Positions 35,801 through 47,700 of a stretch of 64,000 nucleotides of DNA are shown here, piece by piece. Position 1 is the first letter of the stretch. Every line of letters starts with the position of its first letter. The translations under genes were made by a program, and so were the position numbers. The notes beneath the pieces were generated by a model that worked only from the letters and a program-made list of their open reading frames with translations, was not told where the DNA came from and made no database searches. Source of the DNA: Synanceia verrucosa (Eukaryota > Chordata > Actinopteri > Perciformes > Synanceiidae); NCBI GenBank assembly GCA_029721515.1, contig CM056553.1, positions 5,494,849 through 5,558,848 on the forward strand, read 5' to 3'.

Positions 35801-38354
35801 CATAGCAGCCCACTTCTCTGAAATGCTTAGAATATTTTTTTTTTTTTATAATGGGTTCAATGGTACTCAGCTGTCAGATTTAATATGCAGTATGTGATGT
35901 AATGTACGTGGATTTTCAAGATGAATTCAACAAGCTATGTTTTTTGGCACAGTCACACAGATTCTTCACATTTCACAATGTGAAACTAAAGCTACAGATT
36001 TCATGAGAAAAAAAACTGGGCCACTGGTTGGAGTCCCTGCACAGACAAGTAGTAGTAGAAGTGTGGTATGGTAGAGAGGTGCCAAGTCCTCCTCCTGGCA
36101 GATGCCAAGGTGCCTTTGAGCAAGGACCCGAACCCCCCAACTGCAGATACCTTCCTGTCACTGCTAAACCACACTGACATTTACCTTTCACTGCATATAA
36201 TACAAAGTACTACAGGACTCCAAACAATATATTATAGGTTAAAGATTAAAGGAAAGGTGCCATCCATCCATCCATTTTCTACCACTTATACTCATAGTTT
36301 TGCAGGGGGTCTGGAGCCTATCCTAGCTGTCTTAGCGGGGAAGGCAGGGTACACCCTGGACAAGTCTCCAGTTCATCACAGGACACAAAGAGACAAACAA
36401 CCACTCACACTCACACCTACGGTCAATTTAAATTAGCCAATTAACCTAATCCCCATGCATGTTTTTTGACGGTGGGAGGAAGCCAGAGTACCCAGAGAGA
36501 ACCCACACAGACACGGGGAGAACATGCAAACTCCACACAGAAAGGCCCCGGGCCGGGAATCGAACCCAGAACCTTATTGCTGTGAGGTGACAGTGCTAAC
36601 CACTACACCACCACCAAGGATAGGTGCCATATTTCCTTAATACTTTTTCTTACACTTATTACATTTGTCAAGCATATCTAACTGACGTAAGTAATTTGAC
36701 TGCAGGCATAGCATAATTTAAATGTGTATGATAAGTTATATTGTGTAGGAAAAAATGAAACAGAAGTAGATGTAATCCTCCTGTACATTCAATCACAAAC
36801 TAGGCTAATGAATTGTTCAGTCACATGAAGACTGGGTATTGTCGTGGAAAATATTGAACAGTCAATGAGGAAAGAATGGATGCACCCAGGAGCCTTCTGC
36901 AGTTGATTAAAGAAGTAACATTTATTGAAGATTCTGATATATCAGGAAGAATATGAACTTTGTCGTGGACAACCGTACAGCTGCCAGAGTCCGCCACATA
37001 TTCCTACCTTCCCCTATGGTGCTCAGCCTTATAAAGTAACACCCAGTTAAGTACAAGTATACCTTACATTACTCTTGAGTAGCGTTACAGTCAGGGCATG
37101 CTCATTCTAAGCTCTGAACTAACAGTGGCGCCTGCTGTCTTGCTGACGCTCAGCCAATGGTCTTATCAAAGAGCCAACGCTGGCAGACTCCTCTGACCTT
37201 GGTTACCTAGTCAACTCAAAGATAACTAGCCATCTGTTTTCCTTGAGACACTGTGCTTCAAATCTGCATTCTGGAGCAACATTTTAAGGATTTACTGCTG
37301 TAAAAAAAGGACACTAGCCAACCCTAGGAACTCATAAATTTAGAAAAAAATCCATAACAGGTATGTGTGGCCATCCTAAACCATCATGTGTGGCCATCCC
37401 AGGATTACACTCCTGACAGAGATTCCTGTGCACATAAAGATAAAGATATAAAGACATGACCCAGTGCAGATCAAGCTCCAGTGTTTTAACAGTGGTGCAG
37501 TGCAGCACCTTACCTTCCCATCTTGAATCCTTATCTCGTGAATGGATTGTGTAGTGTGTTGTGATGCGGGGCGTTGACACCGAGGAGCACGTCCGTCTGT
37601 TTAGTGTTGTGTACAGCTGAGGGGCAGCATGCTCTGTCTGTATGGTCTTCAGTGCCCTGATGCACCTGTGGGCTGCAAGAGAAAAAACAGCTCCCAGTCA
37701 GGACCATCTGGAACTGATGGACATGTCTCTGTGCACCAGCTTTAATACGCTGAAATAATGACAAACACTGCAAGTTGAGACAGGTAGCACAATAAAGTAA
37801 AGGTTATTGTGAAAACAATCCTCAACTGACAAAAAATAGATATACTGGCAGCAAATGAGGTGAAAATGTGGAGCAGCTGTGACACAGAGTTGGAAGAGTA
37901 GCAGCACCATGCTAGCTAACAGAGTTATGGATGAAAAATTAAAAACAAAGTCCAATGCTGGGAATAAACGGAAACAATTAAGTAACTTTCAAAACAATGA
38001 CAAATTATTTGCAATATAACATAACACAACATTAACAAAGGACAGGGACGCTGTTCAAGTGACCTATATATGGGTTCAACTTTACCCTACATCTTAGCTC
38101 GGTGCTATCATAAATAAGCATGCTGGACTGTTTGCCTAATGACAACGCTAGCATTTACAGGAAAGCTACAAGCAAATTTACTTACAAAGAAAAATAACAT
38201 GTATAACATGCTGTAGTGTATAAATCATGTAGTGTCTGTAAAACCAAAAAGTTAGCAGCTTTGTCCAAGTTCAGCACAGCAGGCTCACAGGATGCTAGCT
38301 AACTAGCCAAAAGAAAACCTTACCTTTACTTAAATATCTGCCAGCTGGAAGCAT
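23896..38354 (-). CDS. etfdh: Electron transfer flavoprotein-ubiquinone oxidoreductase, complete
   Basis: Thirteen minus-strand exons join in frame to 622 aa (human 617): 38354-38324, 37672-37514, 35689-35460, 35161-35080, 34644-34526, 34147-34070, 32992-32846, 30474-30334, 29285-29142, 27973-27805, 27264-27082, 25825-25604 and 24059-23896. The enzyme sits on the matrix face of the inner mitochondrial membrane, takes electrons from ETF via FAD and a 4Fe-4S cluster and reduces ubiquinone, linking fatty-acid and amino-acid dehydrogenation to the respiratory chain. Residues 1 to about 40 are basic and hydroxylated, like a mitochondrial presequence. The FAD-binding motif GGGPAG is at 80-85. Cluster ligands Cys566, Cys591, Cys594 and Cys597 (NCVHCKTC) match the human cysteines offset by five. 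The C-terminus GGGGPAYNGM is conserved. Introns carry several transposon copies; intron 3 is only 298 bp. An in-frame upstream frame ends just before the start codon. Confidence 0.98.
26287..26675 (+). repeat. Dispersed repeat family 1, copy 2 (etfdh intron 11)
   Basis: This is homologous in order and orientation to 3430-3870, with landmarks GACCAATATGGAG, TATTTAGCAG, TAAATCTCTGTAT, CTGTGTTTTCCTA, ACCTACAG and TTTAAGACCTTAA. One GGCATTAAA-GCACC block is locally duplicated here (about 26553-26590), which distinguishes this copy. Confidence 0.75.
28402..28886. mobile_element. hAT-like element with perfect 8-bp target duplication (etfdh intron 9)
   Basis: The element begins TAGGGCTGACC at 28410 and ends GAGCCCTA at 28878. 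It is flanked by identical ATTCTTTC copies at 28402-28409 and 28879-28886. The perfect duplication suggests a fairly recent insertion. It is 469 bp, and most of the interior (28500-28790) is less AT-rich than the ends and carries a 96-codon open frame without recognised homology. It is non-autonomous. Confidence 0.9.
30719..31819. mobile_element. Outer hAT-like element of a nested pair (etfdh intron 7)
   Basis: The element runs from TAGAAATGCA at 30727 to TGCATCTCTA ending at 31811, with inverted ends differing at one base. It is flanked by CTGAGAAG (30719-30726) and CTGACAAG (31812-31819), an 8-bp target duplication with one mismatch. The ends contain GATCGGATATCGG-type motifs. A second hAT element (30878-31465) sits inside it; without that insert the host element is about 490 bp. 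Confidence 0.82.
30870..31473. mobile_element. Inner hAT-like element inserted in the outer one
   Basis: The element runs from TAGGGCTG at 30878 to CAGCCCTA ending at 31465, giving perfect 8-bp inverted tips. It is flanked by ACGCAGAG (30870-30877) and ATGCAGAG (31466-31473), an 8-bp target duplication with one mismatch. It is 588 bp and has a C homopolymer of about 14 near its left end (30909-30922). It must be younger than the element it interrupts. Confidence 0.85.
32219..32580 (+). repeat. Dispersed repeat family 1, copy 3 (etfdh intron 7)
   Basis: This copy shares GACCAATATGGAG, the TATTTAGCAG block, CAACAACACTA, AACAAAATAACATG, TAAATCTCTGAAT and CTGTGTTTTCCTATTGG with the other copies, in the same order and strand. 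It lies about 250 bp downstream of etfdh exon 7 on the gene's opposite strand. Confidence 0.75.
33355..33575 (+). repeat. Dispersed repeat family 3 (etfdh intron 6)
   Basis: This AT-rich segment ends TGGTGGGTGAATTTCC and is homologous to 10015-10230 (plus) and 53610-53760 (minus). It directly abuts the tRNA-like SINE at 33571-33738, read from the other strand, so it may be that element's tail or the end of its LINE partner. Confidence 0.6.
33571..33738 (-). mobile_element. tRNA-derived SINE (etfdh intron 6)
   Basis: Read on the minus strand the head is tRNA-like: GGTAGCTCAGCAGGTAGAG (A box) followed about 45 bp later by GGGTTCGATCCCC (B box). It lacks a clean cloverleaf 3' half and runs into a non-tRNA body, so it is a SINE, not a tRNA gene. 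It lies antisense-neutral in an intron of a minus-strand gene, that is, in the same orientation as etfdh. Confidence 0.75.
35205..35432 (+). repeat. Dispersed repeat family 1, copy 4 (fills etfdh intron 3)
   Basis: This is the 3' part only of family 1: TTTCAAGAACAAAG through TAAATCTCCGAA, TTTTCCTATTGGCATTAAA, ACCATCTGAAAA, CCTACAGC and TTTAAGACCTTAATTACCTG to GGAACCGCTGGAACC. Intron 3 spans 35162-35459, so about three quarters of this short intron is repeat-derived, and it approaches to within about 30-45 bp of both exons. Confidence 0.75.
35734..36165 (+). repeat. Two decayed SINE 3' fragments (etfdh intron 2)
   Basis: At 35745-35830 and 36017-36165 the shared phrase GAGCAAGrCACyGAACCCC, preceded by an AGGTGCC-type block, matches the SINE body at 46345-46410. 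The heads are missing or decayed. Confidence 0.55.
36259..36615 (-). mobile_element. tRNA-derived SINE, family A, copy 1 (etfdh intron 2)
   Basis: On the minus strand it starts GGTGGTGTAGTGGTTAGCAC and has a B-box-like GGGTTCGATTCCCGG, followed by the conserved body (GAGTTTGCATGTTCTCCCCG and GGATTAGGTTAATTGGC) and ends in (GGAT)n at 36259-36275. Two other copies occur at 46549-46864 and 62694-63045. Confidence 0.85.
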
Positions 38355-38360
38355 TATATG

Positions 38361-38615
38361 TCAGATAGTGTGGGCTCTCCAGACACCAGCAGGGTTTTGT
38401 TCTTTTTGTTTAACCAGGCAGAAGTGAAGTGAGGTGTCTGCTGCTCGTGGACAGTTTGTGTAACCCGTTTGACAAACAAACGTTGAGCTGAGGTACCTCC
38501 TTACAAAATACGTCTCGTAACAGGGACGTTGGAGAGCGTCAAAGCTGCGCTGCTGCGCAGAGGACTGACTGCGCAAATGTCGAGCAGCACGTTTTACGAA
38601 GCCCCATGATGTCAT
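38361..38615 (-). other. In-frame upstream open reading frame of etfdh
   Basis: An ATG at 38615 opens 84 codons on the minus strand and ends at TGA 38363-38361, only two codons before the etfdh start ATG (38354) and in the same frame. The N-terminal half is rich in Arg, Ser and Ala (MTSWGFVKRAARHLRSQSS), superficially like a mitochondrial presequence. It probably lies in the promoter or 5' UTR. It could be a translated uORF, an alternative first exon if an internal donor is used, or chance. I recognise no homologue. Confidence 0.3.
38525..38600 (-). promoter_or_regulatory. Candidate etfdh promoter elements
   Basis: A CpG-containing patch upstream of etfdh has GCTGCGCTGCTGCGCAGAG, which resembles paired NRF-1 half-sites (TGCGCA), a further TGCGCAAA nearby, and the ATF/CRE-like TGACATCAT. 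NRF-1 control would suit a mitochondrial gene, but these are visual matches only. Confidence 0.35.
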
Positions 38616-38937
38616 TGTCCACTCAGTCGTTTTTACCAGCTGATATTACTGTAAATGTGATCACAATCGATATTTCGCCTGCAAAAAAGTGATTGCTGTC
38701 TTCAGTAACTTTCGTCGTTTTTTTTAAATCTCGTTCCCACGAGATAAAAAAAAATCTCCTTGGGGTCTCGAGGGGCTCCGTAACATCTCACGCCCTGTTT
38801 GACATTTATTTTTGTTTTCAATCAATCAGTCAATCAAACTTTATTTGTATGACACTTTTCGTACATTACGCAGTTCAAAGTGCCTCACAGATGTTAAAAC
38901 AACAGTAGAAAAGTGAAAAAAACGCCCCCAACCCCGG

Positions 38938-38939
<2 letters not shown>

Positions 38940-38985
<46 letters not shown>
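38940..38985. repeat. (CA)n microsatellite
   Basis: About 22 uninterrupted CA units. Confidence 0.97.
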
Positions 38986-38987
<2 letters not shown>

Positions 38988-39271
38988 AGGCATGGCACCG
39001 AGACCTTGAGTGAGGAAAAGCCATCTTTGAGAAACACTGGAGCTGAAATTAAAACCTGAATAATAAATAAATAAAAATAAATAAATAAAAAAAATAACTT
39101 AATTAATTAATTAACAAACACATACATAGGTGGATTAGTAAAAGCCTGATCAACAGGAGAAATATAAAATATTTATAGTTTTCTGACATAATTTCAAGTG
39201 TGCATTATAATTTTGAATTTTGAGATTGAGTATAAATTCAACTATATTTATCTGGCAATTAGCTTGTATGT

Positions 39272-39458
<187 letters not shown>

Positions 39459-39494
39459 CAGTGTCTAGCAGGATACAGGAGTGATCAATGTCAA

Positions 39495-39720
39495 ATTGCA
39501 TTCACGTTTTATTCCCAAATTTGAGCCAGAACATGTCAGAAATTAAACCAGAATAACAAACAACCACTAAAACATTTTTTTTCTGTTCAGGAATGTTAGA
39601 AAAATGAATGTACTTTGCTATTTTGTAACTGTTTTGTTTTTTTGTAAAATGGTATATTTTGAAATTCATGGACAACAATAATTGTATTTTAGCATTTTGA
39701 TTAAAGAGCTTGTGCACTGT
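39495..39720 (+). repeat. Dispersed repeat family 2, copy 2
   Basis: This is homologous to 17155-17480 in the same orientation: AAATTTGAGCCAGAAC, CCACTAAAAC, TTTCTGTTCAGGAATG, a GACAACAATAATTGTATTTTAG block and ATTTTGATTAAA. It ends near the TTGTGCACTGTGG junction. Confidence 0.7.
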
Positions 39721-40763
39721 GGTGGATTAACCATTACAGAAACACATTTTGGTCATCAGCAACCCTGTTAATTTAGATAAGTGGTGGTGGTCTGATAAAT
39801 ATACTAAGCACTGTACATTGTCAAGTTTCTTAATCTATATATACATTTATATTAAAATCTCTTTGTTTCATGCATTGTTTGCTTGTTTATGGTATCTTAC
39901 AGTTCTCTGATTTATAATCTAAATAATTGCGTTTGATGTGTTTTATCCAATAGTCTTGAATTCAGGGCCAATGAAGCATTTATTCACAGTGATTTCACTA
40001 CTTTTACTTAAGTAAATGGACCTAGTACTTCCTCCACCAAACCCATGAGACACAAATAATAGTAAATGTCCAAACTACATGTGTGATACATGATTTACAC
40101 ACATGGTCCTTTAATAGTTAAGAAAAACAAAAAAAAACATCCTTTCTGAGTAAGTTATGAAGACACAATATAATACAACAAATGACACATTTAATATATT
40201 TTCTCCATCACTATTCAATGTAAGTCTGCAGATATAAAACAGCTGGCTTCTTTGTCTTTTCAGCATTTATGGGAACGTAATGTAAACACAAATCACACAT
40301 ACAATATTATCACAGATCATTAATACATTTACAGTGTTTGAGAAGTTAAATTTATAACAGGAAGCAGTAGTTCATTGAACAAAGTATGCACAGAAGAGTT
40401 TATGATCATTGTATAAATGTCCTCATAGTACAGACCACAGTGTAAAAAATGTGTATTGTAGTGATTTGTTGAGACCAAGTTTAAACCCCAGACCAGCTGG
40501 GGAATGTTCTTCAAACTAAATACATACATTCTTTAACAAACTGATTATATGTCATACATTACATTCAGTATTTATATAAAATAGTTTTTCGTGGAAAACA
40601 CTTTTTATTGTTTTGTGGTTGGGGTTGATTCACCCTCTAAAGCTCTTCAGTAAAACTGATCGTACCAGAAACAAACATAAATGTGATTTTCTTTAATGAT
40701 TTATGTTTCAAACTGCATATGATGGCCTGGATTCTCTCAAGCCTTTAGTTGCATGTCTTGCAG

Positions 40764-40766
<3 letters not shown>

Positions 40767-40813
<47 letters not shown>

Positions 40814-40879
40814 CATACATATATGGCCACACCTGTATGATTCACTTTACAGCTATATATATATCTATCTATCTATCTA

Positions 40880-40945
<66 letters not shown>
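40767..40945. repeat. Compound microsatellite: (TA)n, (TATC)n, (TC)n, (TA)n
   Basis: Successive short arrays are TA (40767-40808), CATA, ATCT (about 40863-40884), TC (about 40885-40910) and TA again (40913-40945). They lie about 770-950 bp beyond the rxfp1 stop codon and could fall in its 3' UTR. Confidence 0.9.
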
Positions 40946-40947
<2 letters not shown>

Positions 40948-41716
40948 CACATAGAGAGAGAAAGAAAAAACTATATAAGAAATTCATACTTTAATTATGC
41001 TTTTTGGTGGATTATTTGTCTGCCAAATTACAGGAAAAGCTTGGATGGCTTCAAAAAAGATGGTTAATCTAATTTTATCAGCATGTTTGATCATTAGTTA
41101 CGACTGCATTGCTAATTTCCTTGATTTTTTGAATGGAATTCTGCTTCATGACTTGCCAGCATGTCTCTGGCTACGCATTTTTGGTTTGCCCAAGTAGAGT
41201 TACCATTGTGCAAGTTAACGCAATTAATTGGCGATAATGCACTAATTTCGACAGGCCCATTTTTTTGTGAAATGGCAAGAATAAGCTATACTCAACAATT
41301 ACAAATTTGTATGTTTGTGTTATATACTATGCTAGCATTCAACAACATACTGAGCCACAGAGGCACTGTCAGATGGTTCATTAACAGCTAATATTCAGCT
41401 CAGGATTTGAACACAATGAGATGACCTTTTCTGTACTAATAGATATCTTTTTGAAGCAGACATGTCGTCCTCGTTGGAGGAGCTACACTGCTAATTTGAT
41501 TCCTGCACTGACTTCATCCATTGCTGTGAAGGTTACTGCTTGGGCAAGATATGCATGCAGTGGGATTTCCAAAGGTACTGATACATTTTTAATCACAAAG
41601 GAGAAATCTGTTCACAAATCAAGGACTGTCCCTTGAACGACTGAACGAATGAATGAATTTCTTTCTTTGATGAAATTACAAACAGACCCATGTAGGTCTG
41701 CAGTTTGAGTCCCAGA

Positions 41717-44700
41717 TTATTTCTTTGTGTGTGACACTCTTATTTCGAGCACTGTATGCTGCTTCTGTATTTCCTGTGTGGACGCCGTAATGTCATTGTA
41801 TCCCTCATTGGGATTTTCCACAGGGGTGAGCTTGGTTATGGTGCCTGCTGTCGTTTCCGGCGGGTGACCCACAGTGAGGCCATGGCTGTTCTCCTGCAGA
41901 GGCCACATTTCCTGCCAGGTGAGCGACGGATGATGAGCTGGGTGTCCGCTGAACAAAGGCCTCCTCTGCCTGTAGTTAGCCCATACCTGCAGGATGGTCT
42001 CTTTGAAAGGCCGTGTGGTCAGCGTATAAAGGATGGGGTTAAGAGCGCTGTTGATGGGAAGGATAAATATGACCACCCAGGAGCTGATTGTACCTGCAGA
42101 AAGGAAAAAGCAGAAAGAAGTGAAACAACACAGCTGGTATATAGTCTATTTAAATATTAAATTTAACACAGTTGTGAGTTGGTTTGTAGAAAATGTCATC
42201 ATAAAATCCTTTTATCATACCCATTTTTCATCACAACAGGTGGCCTAATTAGGAGCTACAGCTCAGCAGGTTATGTACCTAATGGACTCAGCATGACACT
42301 AATAGGCCATTTGGGTATAAAGTGCAAACTGCAAAAAGGTGGCTGCTGTTCGGCACTCTCTATATAGTGATAACTAGCTTTTGAAAGCATGGGGGGATAC
42401 CTGCTAGGCCACTTATAACACATATAATTTAATAACATACAGCAGATGCAATACTTGGAAAACATGCTCTACCAATGTATCTTTTTTGAGTCCTCATCTC
42501 TCTGTACGCTTATAGATATGGACTATATTTTCGCAGAAGTTAGAGCTCCATTGCCATAAAGCCCATAAGGTTTTTCCACTGCATTTTGAATTATTGCATT
42601 GAATTCCCAACAAACCTTGACGATACATGCACGTTATGTTCAGCAAGTAAATCTTCTTTTATAATTTTTATTTTTTCAAAATGCAATTGCTGAAAGTAAA
42701 AAGCTACAGGATATAAACAAACTACACCACAGTCAATGTCTTGTCAGCATCAAATGTGAATTCATTTTTGAGTTTTAGGATTCCTGCAGCACTCATACTG
42801 AGAATAGGAATCAAGAGCAGAGAATTTGATTATATGGGAGCACTACATATGCCATTCCTGGCTTTCTGAGGAGGCATATTTGATCCTCAAAATGTTGACT
42901 TTAAGCAGAGTAGTCCTTTAAACGGTGATACAGTGACACTTCTACTGTACCGGGAATCTCCACCTGCAGCAGTGACAGGATCTTGAGGATGAAAATGGGG
43001 ATCCAGCAGAGGGAGTCAGTGATGACGATTGAGAAGAACCTTTTGGCGATTGTCACCTCTTTCTTGATGTGGTTGCTGTATTTGGTAGTCTGAGTCCCTG
43101 TTTTCTGGATGTTATAGAACATGCTGGCATAAGATAAAACAATGATGAGGAACGCCACCAAGTTCAGACCTGCAGAAAGATATTTAGTTAGTTTCTGGAT
43201 TTCCATTCAACTGCAATAACTCATATTTGGACTGTGGGTGCACAAACAAAAACAAAGCCATGCATCCAATTCAAGTGACTGTGATTTAACGGTTAATCTG
43301 GAGCTTCAGTGAGAGAAAAAAGAAAACAAGTAAACACAACAATAAGTAGAAAAGCTCTCAGAGAGCGCAGACCTCTGCCAAGTTGGCGGCAGCTGCAACT
43401 TTTTTTTATTATTATTATTTAAAGTTACCCCGGGGCTTGTTTATTTGTTTGTTGGTTGATGGTTTGTTGGCTTGTTGGTTTGTCGGTTTGCAAAGGAACT
43501 CAAAAAATTATGGACGGATTTTGACCAAGTTTTCAGGATTGGCTGGGAGTGGTCTAACTTAAAACCATAACTTTTTGAGTTATTTTGCAAATCAACAAAC
43601 CAACAAACAAATAAACAAACCCCGTGAAAACATAACCACCTTGGCGGAGGTAAAAAAGCCTGAAGGATCCCTGCAAGAAGAAATGCCCACCCAGGAAAAT
43701 GACGATGGAGTAAACATGAGCCCAAAGCGTCTCTGGCTGCTCAGAGTGCAGCGGGAAGCAAACTCCATTGGTTCCATAGAAGTTGCGAAACAACCCCTTG
43801 CAGGCCAGTGGCAGGAGGGCAACAATAAAGCCAAACAGCCATATCCCAAGAAGGATGGTGACAGTTCGTCGCCAGCCAGGCGTCAAGTACTGGAAAGGGT
43901 AGACGATGCAGATGTATTTCTCCAGAGTGAGGTAAGTGAGGAGAAGGACGGATACCTCGGTCGACAGCATGGCCAGAGAGCCGATGACCTGACACTGACG
44001 ACTGTCCATCCATGCCTGAGCATGCCGGTTATACTCGCCACGGAACTTCAGGTCATAAGCACCAATCATGAAGAGGTAGATGCCCATCAGCCCGTCTGCA
44101 CCTGCAAGGAAGGAATTAAAGGAGAACTTCAGTAATTTTTCCAAGGTTAATGTCATTATTTACAAGATTAAAGTCACTATTTCGCCGGACTCATCGTTCT
44201 GGTAAAATTAGGGTTGTAGCTCATCATATGCCTCACCAACATTACAAAAATGCATTGTTTGCATCTTTAGATCAGGCTAAATTTGACTTATTAATCCAGG
44301 AATCTGCCAACATCCTTCTAACTTTACCAAAGGTGTTAACAACTCCTCCTCTACAACAGCACATTAGAATATTAAGACTTTATTCTCATAAATTTACAAC
44401 TTTATTCTCTTAAATAATAATTATATTCTTGTAAATAGTGACTTTAAACTCACAAATAATGACTTTATTCTCGCAAATAATGACTTTTTTGATCATAAAT
44501 AATGACTTTATTGTCAAAGTCTGTTTTTCTCAATGTGACCATTATACTCCGTTATAGTTTTTGTGTGCCTAAATAACCTTTTTTTTTAACACTGCAGCTG
44601 CTACAAAGGCTGTAAATGTAATGGGAGGTTTGGTTTTGGGGCAACTGCATAGTCAGTTTCCATACATAAACGTGTTCAGATTATTATTGTTAATGTCTGA

Positions 44701-47700
44701 CAACCACTTTGTTTGCTGTTGTGTTAAGTAAAACGTCAGTGAGAGAGGAGTGCCGGTGTGGTCAGTTTGTTGTGGTGCAGATCTAAATTATTTTAAACAC
44801 CAGGACTGAATATTGAGCTGATTTTACAATTTGGATACGAGGCAAAATTTCACAATGAAACCGAGCATGATACACAATGAGGGGTTGAAACAGTGTAACG
44901 GTTTACACCTTGAGCTTTCACGGTGCAACGGCAGCTGAACTTATTTGAACACTAACTAAAAACATCAAGATTTTCTGATAAGGCAGGTGTCTTTAAAGGA
45001 AACCATGTAAGCTGCACAGCATGCATTCAAACTGAGAGTGAATGAGTCAGTTACTCTCTTTGTCGTACTGCACAGTAAGTCCAGGATGATTTCACTCCCG
45101 CAGGAAAGCTCAACCTCATCTACAGTATATAATTAGACAGCAGGGTTTTTATTATTATGGTGATATTAAAGGTACAATATGTAAGAAATTTGTTTTAATT
45201 AACCATAAAATGGTCCTGATATGTCACCAGACATTAAGAAATCATGTTCATTTCAAATACTTATTTAACTGACAACAGTAATCCAGCCAGGATATTCTCA
45301 TTTAAAAAGCCAAGTTGCAGCCCTCAGCTGATGTTGTCATGTTGTGTTTTGGGCTGATGCGCCACCCTCCACCTATCTCCCAATCACCAAGTCAGTAGTG
45401 TGTCAGCATTCAGGTTTCCAGCTCTGCTCTAGTTACCACAGCTGCAGCTACGAACGTGTCGGATAAATAATGTCTAACGTTACAAAACCTAAAAGACCTC
45501 GTTATGAATCCAAAATACATCATGACAAAGTTTGAAATAAACAATTATTTGTATAGGAGATGCCTTTGAAAGATGGAGACGGCTAAAAGGGTCTACCATA
45601 CCCCCGGCCACCGCCCGGGAGCTCCGCTCTCTTTACCCCGACCCTCCACAGCTCTACTCTGGCACATTTCACTCCTTCTAAGTGTGGTGATGCCCAAGGT
45701 GGCTGCTTTTCATTCACTGTTACACTTTGAAATTCTGGACCTCCAGGAGGACACCCGGTGCTACCCGCCAACCTTGACCGGGAAGCAGCACTCCCGATCG
45801 GTCACTATCACTGCGGATCCGCAGCCCCCGACCCAGAGCTCCACTCACTTTATCCCAGCCCCCCACAGCTCTCCTTCACCCCATTTTACTCCTTCTAAGT
45901 GTCCATGGTGATACCCAAGGTCGCTGCTTTTCATTCACTGTAACATTTTATGTTACTGTTGGATACTGCAGCCAAGCTGGCAACCTCTAGTCTGGGGAGA
46001 GGGAGAGGGGAGACACCGCTTGATAGTAATTTGAAAGTGATTGCAGTACCCGTTTTGGCCACAATCCTACATACGGTTCCTTTAACTATCAGCCATTCCT
46101 GATCACACAAGCATCAGGTGCATATACAGTATAACGGCCATGGACAGAAAGATTGCATGTGCAGGAGAGGAAAAAGGGAATTCGGGCTACATTTTATTTG
46201 GATCATTTGTCTTTTTTAGTTATTTCTTTAGTCATTTTTATATGATAACATCCATCTAGCTCAGCCTGTAGTGACTTGGGCTGGGAATCAGAGGGTCGCC
46301 AGTTCAAGTCCAGGTCGGACCAAATGTGGAGAGTTGACTGGTAGCTGGAGAGGTGCCAGTTCCTCCTCCTGGGCACTGCCGAGGTGCCCTTGAGCAAGGC
46401 ACCGACTGCTCGGGTGTGCTGCTTCCCCCTCACTCTGACACCTCTCCTCCAATGCATGTGTGTTTCATAACTTGTGTGTGATGTGCAACTGAGAAATAAT
46501 AACAGAGTGAAAAAATGTAATTTCCTCATTGACAGATGAATAAAGTAAGTCTTCTTCTTCTTCTTCTCATAGGGTCGCGAGGGGACTGGAGCCTATCCCA
46601 GCTGTCTTAGGGCGGAGGGCAGGGTACACCCTGGACAAGTCTCCACCTCATCGCAGGGCACATAGAGACAAACAACCATTCACACTCACGGACAATTTAA
46701 ATGAACCAATTAACCTAATCCCCATGCATATTTTTGGATGGTGGGAGGAAGCCGGAGTACCCGGAGAGAACCCACGCAGACACGGGGAGAACATGCAAAC
46801 TCCACACAGAAAGGCCTTCTTGCTGTGAGGCAACAGTGCTAACCACTACACCACTGTGCCGCCCTATATGATAACATTTTGTAGAAATTTGCAATAGATC
46901 AACAAAAATGACTTGCTTTGTTGCCAAGAGCACGGGAAGATTCTCTCACATCTGTAGGGTAAGTATATAGCTGGTGAGCTTAGTTTAGCATAAACACTGG
47001 AAATAGAGGCAAACAACTTGCCTGCTCTGTTCAAAGGAAACAAAATCTGTTACCAGTGACACTTTGTTTTTACCTTGTCAGTGTGTATATGGGGGCTTTT
47101 TCACAACCTGCACAGCTGTGTCAGATGCAGTTGCAAAACTTTATTGATGTGTTCTTGAGATCAAACTGAAGACCAGCTTTGACATCACATCAGCCATTAG
47201 TCTCTGCTTCTCTTTATCCAACCTTCAGCTTCCATTAGCTCTTCCTCAAAAGACCTTTTCTAATTTTCTAAAAAAAGAAATTGAACTCAGAGGTCTTTGA
47301 GACCAGTTGAGTCAGCCAGCTTTAATCTCACACCTGGTTTCATTCATATAAAAGTATACTGTGGATATCTATTTCATAATTAAAGAGCCAATTAACAATT
47401 ACAGGAGCAGGCAAAACAAGTGATGCCAAACAAGTTACTGAAAACAAAGCTTCACCTCAGCTTGTTCACATGATAAAAAACACACACAGGGTGTCTTTAA
47501 TTACAGTTTGTAAAATTGAATATGCTCTTTGAAGGGCACTGGTATGTTTAATATCAAAGGAGGGTTGAGGGTTTATTACATATTATTTAACATCACATAG
47601 TGACTGATGAAGCCAGGGTGAAAAAAAGAGGATTAGAGTTCGACTTCAGCTGACAAAATATCAGCAAAACACTGTGATGAGTTTACCGTGGGCAGAGATA

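Noticed and set aside
36836..37335. Possible solo LTR beginning TGTCGTGG in etfdh intron 2
   Set aside because: It looks unlike neighbouring intron, but I could not find matching TG...CA ends or a target duplication.
43554..44135. Overlapping plus-strand open frame of 186 codons
   Set aside because: It is the antisense shadow of the rxfp1 transmembrane exon (43691-44101).
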